A DNA stretch of 10,916 bases from Bacteroidales bacterium UBA1184 (GCA_002310235.1 DBYO01000013.1:34062-44977); one strand, 5' to 3'. Shown: positions 1 to 7,078, counted from the first letter of the stretch. The notes: generated by a model from the letters alone, not told the origin. Made by a program: numbers and translations.

Positions 1-809
1 ACGCGTTCCTTTGCGAACTTGATGCCGTCTTCGAGGCAAGCCTTGAGAACGCCAGTTGCTATAGCTGCCATACCCGAACGACCGAAGTGTCCGATGGTGT
101 GCATTGCAACCTTCATTCCGTCGCCAACCTTGCTGAGCAAGCAGTCGTCGCCAATCTTGACATCGTTGAGGATAACTTCGCCAGTTACCGAACCCTTGAG
201 ACCGAGCTTATGCTCTTCGCGACCTGGTGCTAAACCTGGAGTCTCGGGCGGAACGATTACTGCGCTCAATATCTTGCGGCCCTTTTCGTTTATACCGCTG
301 CAACCGATAATTACATTTACATTTGCAATGTGCGAGTTGGTAATGAAGCACTTACGACCATTAACAACATATCCGGTTTCGGTCTTGTCGATTGTCGTGC
401 CCTGGTTTCCAAGGTCTGAACCGCCAGTTGGTTCAGTTGCCGAAAGACCGCCAACCTTTGTTCCTGCGCAAAGTTCGGGCAAATATTTCTGCTTCTGTTC
501 TTCAGTACCCCAGTTGAGGATAGCTGCAACGCCGAGGTCGTGTGTCATTATTGCAATGCCGAGGCCAGCCGAGTAGCGCGAAACTTCTTCGATGATGATT
601 GCTCTTTCGGTAAGTCCGAGACCAACGCCGCCGTACTGCTGCGGAACAAAGCAACCGAGCATACCCATCTGACCGAGTTCCGGCCAAAGTTCAACTGGGC
701 ATTTGTCCTCTGCATCCCATTCTGCTGCGTGTGGAGCTATTTTCTGTTCTACAAATTCGCGGACAACCGTCTGCAACATCTTCTGATCTTCAGTGAAAAA
801 TTGAAACAT
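1..809 (-). CDS. Acyl-CoA dehydrogenase (probably short-chain/butyryl-CoA type), 3' end cut by window edge
   Basis: An open frame of 269 codons runs from ATG at 809 off the left edge. It shows the acyl-CoA dehydrogenase order: an alpha-helical N-terminal domain (MFQFFTEDQKML; ELGQMGMLG; YGGVGLGLTERAIIIEEVSR), then the flavin-site motif TEPTGGSD at about residues 125-132, the KCFITNSH strand near 160, and the middle beta-domain ending in HKLGLKGSVTGEVILNDV. Family members are about 380 residues and oxidise acyl-CoA to enoyl-CoA with FAD, passing electrons to ETF. The C-terminal domain with the catalytic Glu lies outside the window, so substrate range cannot be read. A butyryl-CoA/crotonyl-CoA role is inferred only from the dehydratase-family gene at 8619-10076. 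The start is supported by the purine-rich AAAGGAATT directly before the ATG. No clear promoter was found upstream. Confidence 0.93.
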   Translation of the reverse strand, partial: MFQFFTEDQKMLQTVVREFVEQKIAPHAAEWDAEDKCPVELWPELGQMGMLGCFVPQQYGGVGLGLTERAIIIEEVSRYSAGLGIAIMTHDLGVAAILNWGTEEQKQKYLPELCAGTKVGGLSATEPTGGSDLGNQGTTIDKTETGYVVNGRKCFITNSHIANVNVIIGCSGINEKGRKILSAVIVPPETPGLAPGREEHKLGLKGSVTGEVILNDVKIGDDCLLSKVGDGMKVAMHTIGHFGRSGMAAIATGVLKACLEDGIKFAKER

Positions 810-1188
810 AATTCCTTTATTTTAATTTGTTTATAATCGTACAAAAACATAAATGGCATTTGTACATTTCGTTGATTTCAAGAGTTTATGTGCCTGTAAA
901 ATCAAACCCATATACAATTGCGAGTGCAAATATCGTTAATTTTATTTAGGGTAGCAAATTTTTTGTGCAAAATATACCTAATGGTTATCGTTCTTTCTTT
1001 TGGCTATTATGGAAGGTGCATTTTGCAATCCTAAAGAATACGAAAAATGATAATTGTAGATTTTATTGGTGTCGGTAATTCTCTTTCAGTTAATATGTTA
1101 TGTGTAGAAATTTTATTGCTAAAAATTTCGCAAGTGGAATAAGGTGATTATTTATCATAATATTGGTGATTGTTTTTAGAAAGTTAGG
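810..1188. other. AT-rich intergenic region, no gene seen
   Basis: About 380 bases between the acyl-CoA dehydrogenase start and the terminator of the lipoprotein gene. I see no plausible coding frame, no RNA gene and no strong inverted repeat. It must hold the promoter of the acyl-CoA dehydrogenase, but no exact TAnnTTTG box with a spaced TTTG is visible on the minus strand. The nearest candidate, TATGTTTT at 851-844, is imperfect and lacks a -33 partner. Confidence 0.6.
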
Positions 1189-1225
1189 AAATAAAAAACA
1201 GCAGCCGACGAGTTGCCGACTGCTG
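1189..1225 (-). terminator. Intrinsic terminator of the lipoprotein/BspA operon
   Basis: On the minus strand a hairpin with outer stem CAGCAG/CTGCTG (1225-1199, with two internal mismatches) is followed by TTTTTTATTT (1198-1189). It lies about 25 bases after the TAA stop of the lipoprotein gene, the usual place for a rho-independent terminator, and marks the end of the three-gene unit. Confidence 0.8.
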
Positions 1226-1249
1226 GTAATCTTATGGTTTGTAAGTATA

Positions 1250-2746
1250 TTATCTAGAGCTGGTTGTGAAACTAATCACTTCACTATATCCTGTTCCTGC
1301 ACTATTGGTTGCATATGCTTTGCAGTAATATGTAGTACCTGCAGTAAGTCCTGTTAGAGTCGCAGAAAAATCATTGTTTGGATCAATTTCAATGGTTTGC
1401 GAAAGATTGTATTCGCTTGTACCATATAAAAATCCTTTGGCACTTATTGTGCTTGCATTTTCATTATTAATATATGCACTAACGTTTGCTTCACTACTTG
1501 TGATGTTTGAGGCATTATTAAGCACTATTGTTATTCCTGTTGTAAAACTTTTTATCGCACCATATCCAGTACCTACGCTATTAGTGGCATATGCCTGGTA
1601 ATAGTATATTGTGTTTTCTGCAAGACCAGATAGGTATCCCCTATTTTCATCTAAATCTATTTCAATATTATAAGAAAGATTATCAGAGTTTGTACCATAT
1701 CTGAACCCCCATGTAGAAACACCAGTATATTCAGAATAGCTCCCATCAATATTAACTCTGTCTACATCATAAGCGTCACCGCTGAATTCCCAGTTGTAAT
1801 AATAACGCCCGGTAGTTACGGTTGGAATTGTAATGGTTGGTCTACTAGATGTCCATACAGGTCGGATACTCATGCCATAGAATCTTGTTAACCAATCAAG
1901 TTCTAAATCGTCAATTTCAATGCCTGAACTATAATTATGAAGTTCAAAATATAGACCGGGGACATGACCATTTTCGCATGAACTTGTCCAATAGCGACCG
2001 TAAAGATTATCCCAATTAGCAGATCCATCGTATGTTTGACATCCAGCAGCGGGTAGGAAAATAGAGTTCCCGTTGTATCCTGTAATGAGAATTCCGTTCA
2101 TGTCGTTTTGCTTTGTGCATGTAGTACTACACCTAAGCAGTTCTTGCATTTCTTGGTAAGTTGGCATTCTCCATCCACCTCCCCAGTTGACGGTAGCGGC
2201 ATCGGCAGTTGCTGGTAAAAATACAGGATTATCATTATACAAATAATTATCAGGATTGTATTGCGTTTTAGGTGCGGTCTCGCCCCAAGCATAGTAATAA
2301 CCCGTTCCCGATGGTATATTTGCGCCCACATTGCAAGTTGCCCACAATGTACCGCTTGGTAATCCAAGGTCAACATATTCGTGTCCTGATATTTGTCCAT
2401 TTGATGGTGTGTACCCGCCACCGCTGCCATTATCTCCAGAACCACCACTAGGTGTAGAATTAGATGTCCATTGTGCATAAAGCGTCATGTTGGATGTAAC
2501 CGTAATCATCTGCCCATCAATGTAATTGGCTCCGTTACCATTCCAACCAGAAAATGTATATCCATCTCGGCTGAATGCATTTCTAGTAAGAGCCTGTTGT
2601 TCGTCTTCGGTAAACACTTGCTGTTGCATAGTGCCATAACCACCGTTGGCATCGAAGGTTACAATATATGTTTCAGGTCTATGGCATGCTGAAAATATAA
2701 TGGCAAATAATGATAGACCCAATATGTATTTTAAACAATGTTTCAT
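1250..2746 (-). CDS. Secreted lipoprotein: InlB B-repeat, FISUMP domain and two fibronectin-III-like repeats
   Basis: 498 residues. A lipoprotein signal peptide ends in the lipobox LFAIIFSAC, with Cys21 as the lipidated residue. Residues 26-95 match an InlB-type B-repeat (VTFDANGG, GYTFSGW, LYAQW). A Gly/Ser-rich linker follows, then at about 122-298 the Bacteroidota/Fibrobacter 'major paralogous' (FISUMP, DUF1566-like) domain with YVDLGLPSGTLWA, YYYAWGET, GGWRMPT, IFLPAAG, YWTSS and SIRPV. Two related fibronectin-III-like repeats (about 305-404 and 406-495) each end in YATNS-GTGY---SFTT. The likely site is the outer membrane, perhaps the cell surface; the residues after Cys21 (HRPE) do not form the usual lipoprotein export signal. 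Binding partner unknown. The start lies 2 bases after the stop of the LRR gene and is preceded by AAAGGAATAAAC, a good ribosome binding site, so the two genes are co-transcribed and probably translationally coupled. Confidence 0.9.
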   Translation of the reverse strand: MKHCLKYILGLSLFAIIFSACHRPETYIVTFDANGGYGTMQQQVFTEDEQQALTRNAFSRDGYTFSGWNGNGANYIDGQMITVTSNMTLYAQWTSNSTPSGGSGDNGSGGGYTPSNGQISGHEYVDLGLPSGTLWATCNVGANIPSGTGYYYAWGETAPKTQYNPDNYLYNDNPVFLPATADAATVNWGGGWRMPTYQEMQELLRCSTTCTKQNDMNGILITGYNGNSIFLPAAGCQTYDGSANWDNLYGRYWTSSCENGHVPGLYFELHNYSSGIEIDDLELDWLTRFYGMSIRPVWTSSRPTITIPTVTTGRYYYNWEFSGDAYDVDRVNIDGSYSEYTGVSTWGFRYGTNSDNLSYNIEIDLDENRGYLSGLAENTIYYYQAYATNSVGTGYGAIKSFTTGITIVLNNASNITSSEANVSAYINNENASTISAKGFLYGTSEYNLSQTIEIDPNNDFSATLTGLTAGTTYYCKAYATNSAGTGYSEVISFTTSSR

Positions 2747-2748
2747 GT

Positions 2749-5094
2749 TTATTCCTTTATGAATTTATGGATATGTTCTGTTTGTGAATCGCTATGTATT
2801 TTTACAAAATATAATCCAGATTCCAACTTTTCAATATTGCATGATGCACTGTTGCCATTTGTTTCTTCGCTTATTACCACTTGTCCAACAACATTCACAA
2901 TCTCAACCGATGAAATATTTTCGGGAGATGTGATATTGAGAATGTCGTTTGCTGGATTGGGATATATTGAAATTCCGGGAATTTCGGTTTCTGGTAATGA
3001 AGTTACCGATGCAAAAGTAGCAATAAAAGTAGTGTCCTCGGTTACAGTTATAGTGTGTGGGTTTTCCGTGCTTCCATCATTCCATTGAACAAATTGATAA
3101 CCTTCGTTGGCGTTTGCCTGTATTATAGCCGTACCATCACTACAATTGGGTTGCTGTGTTATGCTTGTCGTTCCTTGTTGTGAATTGGCACTTGATACAT
3201 TCAATTCATACGCAAAGTGTTCGCGTATATCGCTGAAATTGCTCCAAACATCAGCCGCACTATATGTAGCCACCGACCCACATGGCACCCACAATGTAGC
3301 ATCATAATTGGTAAAAAATGGACAGCCAACAGCTTGTTGGTATGGCGGTGTTGTAGGATTGGCATATATGTCTGTAAGTCCGTTGCAATTATTAAATGCT
3401 TCATTCCCAATATCTTCAATAGAATTACCAATAGTAACTGATGTCAGTCCGCTGCAACCATAAAATGCTAGACTGCCAATGGCTGTAACTGAATTAGGAA
3501 TTGTAACTGATATCAATCCACTGCAACCATAAAATGTAAATTTTTCGATGTTTGTAACAGAATTGGGGATTGTAACCGATGTCAGTCCACTGCAATCACG
3601 AAATGCATGACCTCCAATGCTTGTCACTAAATTAGGAATTGTAACCGATGTCAGTCCGCTGCAACCATAAAATGCCCGTTCGCCAATTCCCGTCACCGAA
3701 TTGGGGATTATCGTATTCATACAACCGGCGACAAGTATGTTTGTCGCAGTTTCAATTATAGCATTGCAATCATCTCGCGAATCGTAAGTGGTATTTCCCG
3801 ATTCAACAACTATAGTTTCAACTCCACTGCAATTCACAAATGCTGTATTGCTAATGTTTGTAACTGAATTATGAATAGAAACAGATGTCAGGCACGAAGC
3901 CCCCCAAAATGAGTACGGTTTAATTTTGGTTATCGCCTCAGGAATAACTAAATCGTCAACAATATTATTGTTGATGTATAAGTTATGCGCATAGTAAAGA
4001 GGATTTGCATCGTTATCATCAAATGTTATCTCGCACCATTGTGTAATAGTACCTGTATAATAGACTGCCTCTAAATTATCACAATGACCAAATGCGCTTT
4101 CGCCAATGCTTTCTACTAAATTGCCAATTGTAACTGAAGTCAGTCCGCTGCAATTTATAAATGCATTCAAACCTATCTTCGTTAGTGAATCTGGCAGGGT
4201 TACAGATGTTAATCCTGTGCATCCCCGAAATGCATACATGTCAATGCTTGTTACAGAATTTGGCATTGTTACAGATATTATGTCTGAACAATTATTAAAA
4301 GCAGCTCCTGAAATTTGTCTAATTCCATCGGGAATTGTGTATTCTGTTGCATATCCGCATGGAAAATATGCAAAACAATTATCATTGTAAAGAGGTTCCG
4401 ATAGACTACAACCTTTAAAAGCATATTCACCAATACTTGTTACAGAATTAGGTATTACTACCGATGAAATCCCAATGCAATTAACAAATGAGCGGGCGGC
4501 AATTCCCTTTGTTCCTTCATTTATAACTAATGTTCCTGTAGGTTTGTCTCCTTTATATCCAAGACACCAGTCATTCGAATACAATATTCCATTAGACTGA
4601 TTATTGCACCATCTAGTATTATAAAATGCGTGTTCTCCAATGTAAGTAACAGAACTTGGAATATTAATTGAAGTTAAGCCGCTATTATGAAATGCTGCTT
4701 GTTTAATTTCTTTTACGGAATTGGGGATTGTAACCGATGTCAAACCACTGCAACCATCAAATGCACAAATGCCAATGCTCGTAACAGAATTGGGGATTGT
4801 AACCGATGTCAGACCACTGCATTCTTTAAACGCATAACCTCCAATGCTTGTGACATTATATGTATTACCATTGTATGTTACAGCCGATGGGATTGTAAGG
4901 CTACCTGTGGGAAATGTATTATAATAAGTCAATGATGATGCGTTTTCTTTAGTTACTTCCACCGTATAAGGTGAAATGGAAGATGTGATATTGTAGTATA
5001 GGGTATGTCCGCTACCGCACACAGCAGAAAAATCGTAAGCCCAAAGCGCGCTTGCGCTAATTAGCAAAGCAATAATTAATAAAAACTTCTTCAT
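2749..5094 (-). CDS. BspA-like leucine-rich-repeat surface protein with T9SS sorting domain
   Basis: 781 residues from the chosen ATG at 5094; a longer frame begins at 5154 but overlaps the upstream gene and would bury the signal peptide. MKKFLLIIALLISASALWA is a typical Sec signal peptide. About 17 LRR_5 repeats of about 23 residues follow (consensus SGLTSVTIPNSVTSIGxxAF-GC), interrupted by longer inserts such as the ITQWCEITF segment. A divergent InlB-like repeat (GYQFVQWNDGS) precedes the last 82 residues, which form a type A type IX secretion sorting domain (ISIYPNPANDIL, IVNVVGQVV, LESGLYFVKI). The protein should cross the outer membrane through T9SS and be anchored or released at the surface; BspA relatives take part in adhesion. 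No strong ribosome binding site precedes the ATG. It is 10 bases downstream of the cyclase-fold gene and 2 bases upstream of the lipoprotein gene. The ligand cannot be told. Confidence 0.92.
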   Translation of the reverse strand: MKKFLLIIALLISASALWAYDFSAVCGSGHTLYYNITSSISPYTVEVTKENASSLTYYNTFPTGSLTIPSAVTYNGNTYNVTSIGGYAFKECSGLTSVTIPNSVTSIGICAFDGCSGLTSVTIPNSVKEIKQAAFHNSGLTSINIPSSVTYIGEHAFYNTRWCNNQSNGILYSNDWCLGYKGDKPTGTLVINEGTKGIAARSFVNCIGISSVVIPNSVTSIGEYAFKGCSLSEPLYNDNCFAYFPCGYATEYTIPDGIRQISGAAFNNCSDIISVTMPNSVTSIDMYAFRGCTGLTSVTLPDSLTKIGLNAFINCSGLTSVTIGNLVESIGESAFGHCDNLEAVYYTGTITQWCEITFDDNDANPLYYAHNLYINNNIVDDLVIPEAITKIKPYSFWGASCLTSVSIHNSVTNISNTAFVNCSGVETIVVESGNTTYDSRDDCNAIIETATNILVAGCMNTIIPNSVTGIGERAFYGCSGLTSVTIPNLVTSIGGHAFRDCSGLTSVTIPNSVTNIEKFTFYGCSGLISVTIPNSVTAIGSLAFYGCSGLTSVTIGNSIEDIGNEAFNNCNGLTDIYANPTTPPYQQAVGCPFFTNYDATLWVPCGSVATYSAADVWSNFSDIREHFAYELNVSSANSQQGTTSITQQPNCSDGTAIIQANANEGYQFVQWNDGSTENPHTITVTEDTTFIATFASVTSLPETEIPGISIYPNPANDILNITSPENISSVEIVNVVGQVVISEETNGNSASCNIEKLESGLYFVKIHSDSQTEHIHKFIKE
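3430..3718. repeat. Tandem 69-bp repeats encoding LRR units
   Basis: Within the LRR gene the same sequence block (for example TCAGTCC-CTGCAACCA on the plus strand) recurs at 3443, 3512, 3581 and 3650, exactly 69 bases (23 codons) apart. The nucleotide identity is higher than protein constraint would demand. Further, more diverged units lie at 4140-4300 and 4690-4860. Such arrays can change copy number by recombination or slippage. Confidence 0.85.
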
Positions 5095-5104
5095 AATTGT
5101 AAAT

Positions 5105-5860
5105 TTATTTTGAACATGATTTATTTGGATTAAGAAAACTGCGATAAAAATCAATGGTATTGTTGAGTTTTAATTCGACATCTTTTGGTAAGCTATCTTC
5201 TTTATTCTTTAATGGGGTTTTAAATGCTCCTTTTAAGTTGTTTATTGTGTTGTCGATTAGTTGTTTATTATACTTGTTAAATGGTGCTATCATATACAGT
5301 TTTTCTATTCCTTTTCTTGTTTGTATGTTTCTGTTTGTTATTAACTTCAAGTCTTTACTGCATTTCAAAACCTGCTTGTATAGAGGTTTTGTTACTGCAC
5401 AGCCAGTCATTAATAACCTTTCAGCAATTTCATACGCATCTACAACAGCATTTCCTGCAATGGAATAATTAAAGAAGGTGCTATGTGTCTGTCGAATATC
5501 AAAGAAGTCATATTCAACATGTCCATAAGTCAAACATCCTCTTAACAAATGGTTTATTACACTTTTATTAACAATTAATCTTCTGCAAGCCATAATAATC
5601 TCATGCAAATCATCACAACTATCATTGTTTGTCCACAATAATATGCTGTCGGAAATATGCAAGCAATTGACTCTTGCATCTCTCATATCTGTAATATAGG
5701 TACACTCATCGTCTCCCTTACATCGTTTTTCCGATAAAGCAGACTGTGTAGCCACATAAACATTGTTGATAAATTTTTCAAAATCTTCTCGACTTTTATT
5801 CTTTACGATGTTTTTAAAGCCCAAAATATCAAAGTAGGCTAAGTAAACTTTTTTATTCAT
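5105..5860 (-). CDS. Divergent class III nucleotide-cyclase-fold protein, function unknown
   Basis: 251 residues from ATG at 5860; an in-frame ATG at 5923 would add 21 unnatural residues from the preceding RNA-like region, so I prefer the inner start. The layout matches the class III adenylate/guanylate cyclase homology domain. YFDILGFK (residues 9-16) carries the first metal-binding Asp (D11). HISDSIL (68-74) matches the second metal site, with D71. RGCLTYG (107-113) matches the G-x-x-x-G strand, and YSIAGNAVVDAYEIAE (132-147) matches the 'YtviGdaVNlAaRLe' helix. In that last block the transition-state Asn and Arg of true cyclases are replaced by V140 and E144, and the base-specifying Lys before the second Asp is L67. 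The metal site is therefore kept while the rest is altered. It may be a cyclase with unusual chemistry or a non-cyclising nucleotide binder. It is soluble with no signal peptide, and sits 10 bases upstream of the LRR gene in an apparent operon. A Pycsar-type cyclase was considered, but no effector gene is adjacent. Confidence 0.7.
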   Translation of the reverse strand: MNKKVYLAYFDILGFKNIVKNKSREDFEKFINNVYVATQSALSEKRCKGDDECTYITDMRDARVNCLHISDSILLWTNNDSCDDLHEIIMACRRLIVNKSVINHLLRGCLTYGHVEYDFFDIRQTHSTFFNYSIAGNAVVDAYEIAERLLMTGCAVTKPLYKQVLKCSKDLKLITNRNIQTRKGIEKLYMIAPFNKYNKQLIDNTINNLKGAFKTPLKNKEDSLPKDVELKLNNTIDFYRSFLNPNKSCSK

Positions 5861-5931
5861 GTTATAAATGTTAAATTTTTCTTTGCCGTAAGCCCACAAC
5901 CGGCAGTTCCTAAATAAACACAAATAAAAAA

Positions 5932-6078
5932 GTGGGCTTCGTTAACTCTTATTTGTCTTTGAGGTTCTGGACGACCTATGTAGCAATAAGAAAAAGCCCA
6001 CGGATATACCGCGAGCATTTTCACTTTTTTCCTGCTACATGTAGAATTGTCCAGATTCCAAAGACAAGAATAAAAGCA
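5932..6078. ncRNA. Candidate structured RNA: long rod-like hairpin, strand uncertain
   Basis: Non-coding stretch with nested complementary blocks. Outer: TGTCTTTG (5954-5961) with CAAAGACA (6059-6066). Next: TCTGGAC (5966-5972) with GTCCAGA (6049-6055). An asymmetric internal bulge of 5 and 8 bases follows. Inner: ATGTAGCA (5978-5985) with TGCTACAT (6033-6040), then GAAAAAG with CTTTTTTC nearer the tip. The apical part contains CGGATATACCG. A rod with internal bulges in an intergenic region recalls 6S-type RNAs (compare the Rfam families 6S-Flavo and Bacteroidales-1), but I cannot assign it. One G-T wobble favours the plus strand, where a weak terminator follows. On the minus strand AAGCCCAC followed by TTTTTTATTT (5939-5922) could be the 3' end, with a TATATTTG box upstream at 6183-6176. 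Confidence 0.55.
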
Positions 6079-6097
6079 AAAACGCTTTTTTATTTTA
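6072..6097 (+). terminator. Possible intrinsic terminator after the hairpin RNA (plus strand)
   Basis: AAAAGC (6072-6077) and GCTTTT (6084-6089) form a short stem with an A-rich loop, followed by a T-rich tail TTATTTTAATTT. The stem has only two G-C pairs, so this is weak. It would end a plus-strand transcript of the hairpin region. Confidence 0.35.
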
Positions 6098-6175
6098 ATT
6101 TCAAATAATTACGAGTTCGTTATCTCTGTTTCGTAGTTTAAATTTTGGTTAGACAATATGTTACGATTCACGGGA

Positions 6176-6183
6176 CAAATATA
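6176..6183 (-). promoter_or_regulatory. Bacteroidota -7 box (TATATTTG), possibly for the hairpin RNA or the cyclase-fold operon
   Basis: The minus strand reads TATATTTG at 6183-6176, an exact fit to TAnnTTTG and followed by TCCCG as at the ATPase promoter (TATATTTGTCCCC). No TTTG lies 19-21 bases upstream, so the promoter is incomplete. Transcription from here would run through the hairpin RNA into the operon that starts at 5860. Confidence 0.4.
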
Positions 6184-6252
6184 AAGATTATTTACGATTT
6201 TAGATGTACGATTGAAGAAATTATTTGTGGATTTGATAATTCGCAATGTTTT

Positions 6253-6852
6253 TTACATATCTTCTTCCCATTTTATGGGATTGTTTGCAATGTATTCGGA
6301 AATGTTCTGGTATTCGGTTTCGTTTCGGATGATATGGTCGTAATAATTTGCCTGCCACAACGGGTTCTGGCGGTTGAATTTTTCCATAGGTAAACCATTT
6401 GCATCAATCCAATCGTCAATACGATTGATTGTCGCCGATTTGAATCCTGCAACAAATGATGATATGGATTTGGGTTGGCATACAAATTGAGGCGTCGGGC
6501 GGTCGTGTAGAGGCGAATGGCCGTTCGCCTCTACATGGCCGCCCGTACATTCCGTTTTTTTCAATGTTACGATTGCATGCAAATGGTTGGTCATTAAAAT
6601 AAATGGCCCCATAAACAATTCATCACGGATTTCAAATGATTTTATAAATTCATCGTGAACAATTTGTCCGATTTCGTTCAATACCATTTCGCCATTATTT
6701 ACATTCCCAAAAAATAATTGGCGTCCTGCGGTGACAATGGTTAAAAAATAATGCCCGTTTCTGGAATAATCCCATCCGCGCAAACGATTTGATTCTATCC
6801 GATATTTGCCTTTATATTTCTCTGCCATTGTCGTGTGCCGCATTTGCGACAT
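6253..6852 (-). CDS. REP-associated tyrosine transposase (RAYT, IS200-like Y1 family)
   Basis: 199 residues. The motifs of Y1 single-strand transposases are present in order: GWDYSRNGHYFLTIVT (27-42), the metal-binding HxH in FILMTNHLHAIV (H90, H92), SISSFVAGFKSATINRI (129-145), and the tyrosine helix WQANYYDHIIR (166-176; Y170 or Y171 is the likely nucleophile), followed by the RAYT hallmark YIANNPIKW. Such proteins are domesticated relatives of IS200/IS605 TnpA that act on REP hairpins rather than moving as an IS. The start may be M1, M4 (6843) or M9 (6828); family members usually begin close to the GWDYS block, which leaves this open. No ribosome binding site or promoter stands out. Residues about 103-119 are encoded by a REP-like palindrome that sits in frame in the variable loop after the HxH motif. 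The reading frame is intact, so the enzyme may be active. Confidence 0.9.
   Translation of the reverse strand: MSQMRHTTMAEKYKGKYRIESNRLRGWDYSRNGHYFLTIVTAGRQLFFGNVNNGEMVLNEIGQIVHDEFIKSFEIRDELFMGPFILMTNHLHAIVTLKKTECTGGHVEANGHSPLHDRPTPQFVCQPKSISSFVAGFKSATINRIDDWIDANGLPMEKFNRQNPLWQANYYDHIIRNETEYQNISEYIANNPIKWEEDM
6496..6545. repeat. REP-like palindrome inside the transposase gene
   Basis: Two 24-base arms around a central GGCC make an almost perfect inverted repeat: GGGCGG...CCGCCC outside, TGTAGAGGCGAA...TTCGCCTCTACA inside. The three departures from perfect symmetry are all G-T wobbles if the plus strand folds, and would be A-C mismatches on the minus (coding) strand. The core spans 6497-6544, 48 bases or 16 codons, so the host frame is kept. 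The GC content is far above the surrounding gene. Confidence 0.9.
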
Positions 6853-6869
6853 GTTTTGTCCCGCAAATT

Positions 6870-6902
6870 AAAAAAAATCACGAATTATGATTCGTCTTCG
6901 TG
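6870..6902 (-). terminator. Possible intrinsic terminator downstream of the ATPase cassette
   Basis: On the minus strand ACGAAT-CATA-ATTCGT (6895-6880), or the overlapping CACGAA/TTCGTG pair, is followed two bases later by a run of eight T (6877-6870). It lies between the left direct repeat and the transposase gene and would end transcription coming from the ATPase. The stem is only 6 bp. Confidence 0.5.
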
Positions 6903-6969
6903 TCTAAAATACCAAATTCTGAACCTTGTTTGTAAAATCGGTCTAATATTTTGATTTATAATAATATAG

Positions 6970-7073
6970 ATAATTCAATTTGCAATAATCCCCAAATGTT
7001 TTTCTCGGAAGCATGCACTTTTCCACAAATTTATTTTGCCGAATCGTGCACTTTTCCACAAATGTTTTGAGGC
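6970..7073. repeat. Left direct repeat flanking the ATPase gene (three 33-bp-spaced motifs)
   Basis: The first 38 bases (6970-7007) are identical to 8442-8479, and similarity continues to about 7073. Inside, the 16-base motif TGCA-nnnn-TCCmCAAA occurs at 6981-6996, 7014-7029 and 7047-7062, exactly 33 bases apart. The first copy is the TGCAATAATCCCCAAA variant; the other two are TGCACTTTTCCACAAA. The repeat ends 5 bases from the stop codon of the ATPase gene. Confidence 0.9.
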
Positions 7074-7078
7074 ATTTT

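Noticed and set aside
19..576. A 185-codon plus-strand frame at the left edge
   Set aside because: Antisense to the acyl-CoA dehydrogenase, whose motifs are unambiguous.
5092..5154. Earlier start of the LRR protein at 5154
   Set aside because: It would add 20 residues before a clean Sec signal peptide and would overlap the end of the upstream gene by 50 bases.
5105..5860. Pycsar-type anti-phage system built on the cyclase-fold gene
   Set aside because: No TIR or transmembrane effector gene with a cyclic-nucleotide-binding domain is adjacent; the neighbours are an exported LRR protein and a lipoprotein, and the catalytic Asn/Arg are absent.
5932..6097. Retron msr-msd or group II intron RNA
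   Set aside because: No reverse transcriptase is encoded anywhere in the window.
6171..6863. Inverted 9-base sequences CGGGACAAA (6171) and TTTGTCCCG (6855) on the two sides of the RAYT gene, as element ends
   Set aside because: Almost the same sequence (CGGGGACAAATATA) occurs at the ATPase promoter, so the left copy is better explained as the region just after a TATATTTG -7 box; 9 bases alone is too little for element ends.
6981..7062. CRISPR-like array (regular 33-bp spacing)
   Set aside because: Only three units on each side, the stretches between motifs are about 17 bases and partly alike rather than unique, and there are no cas genes.
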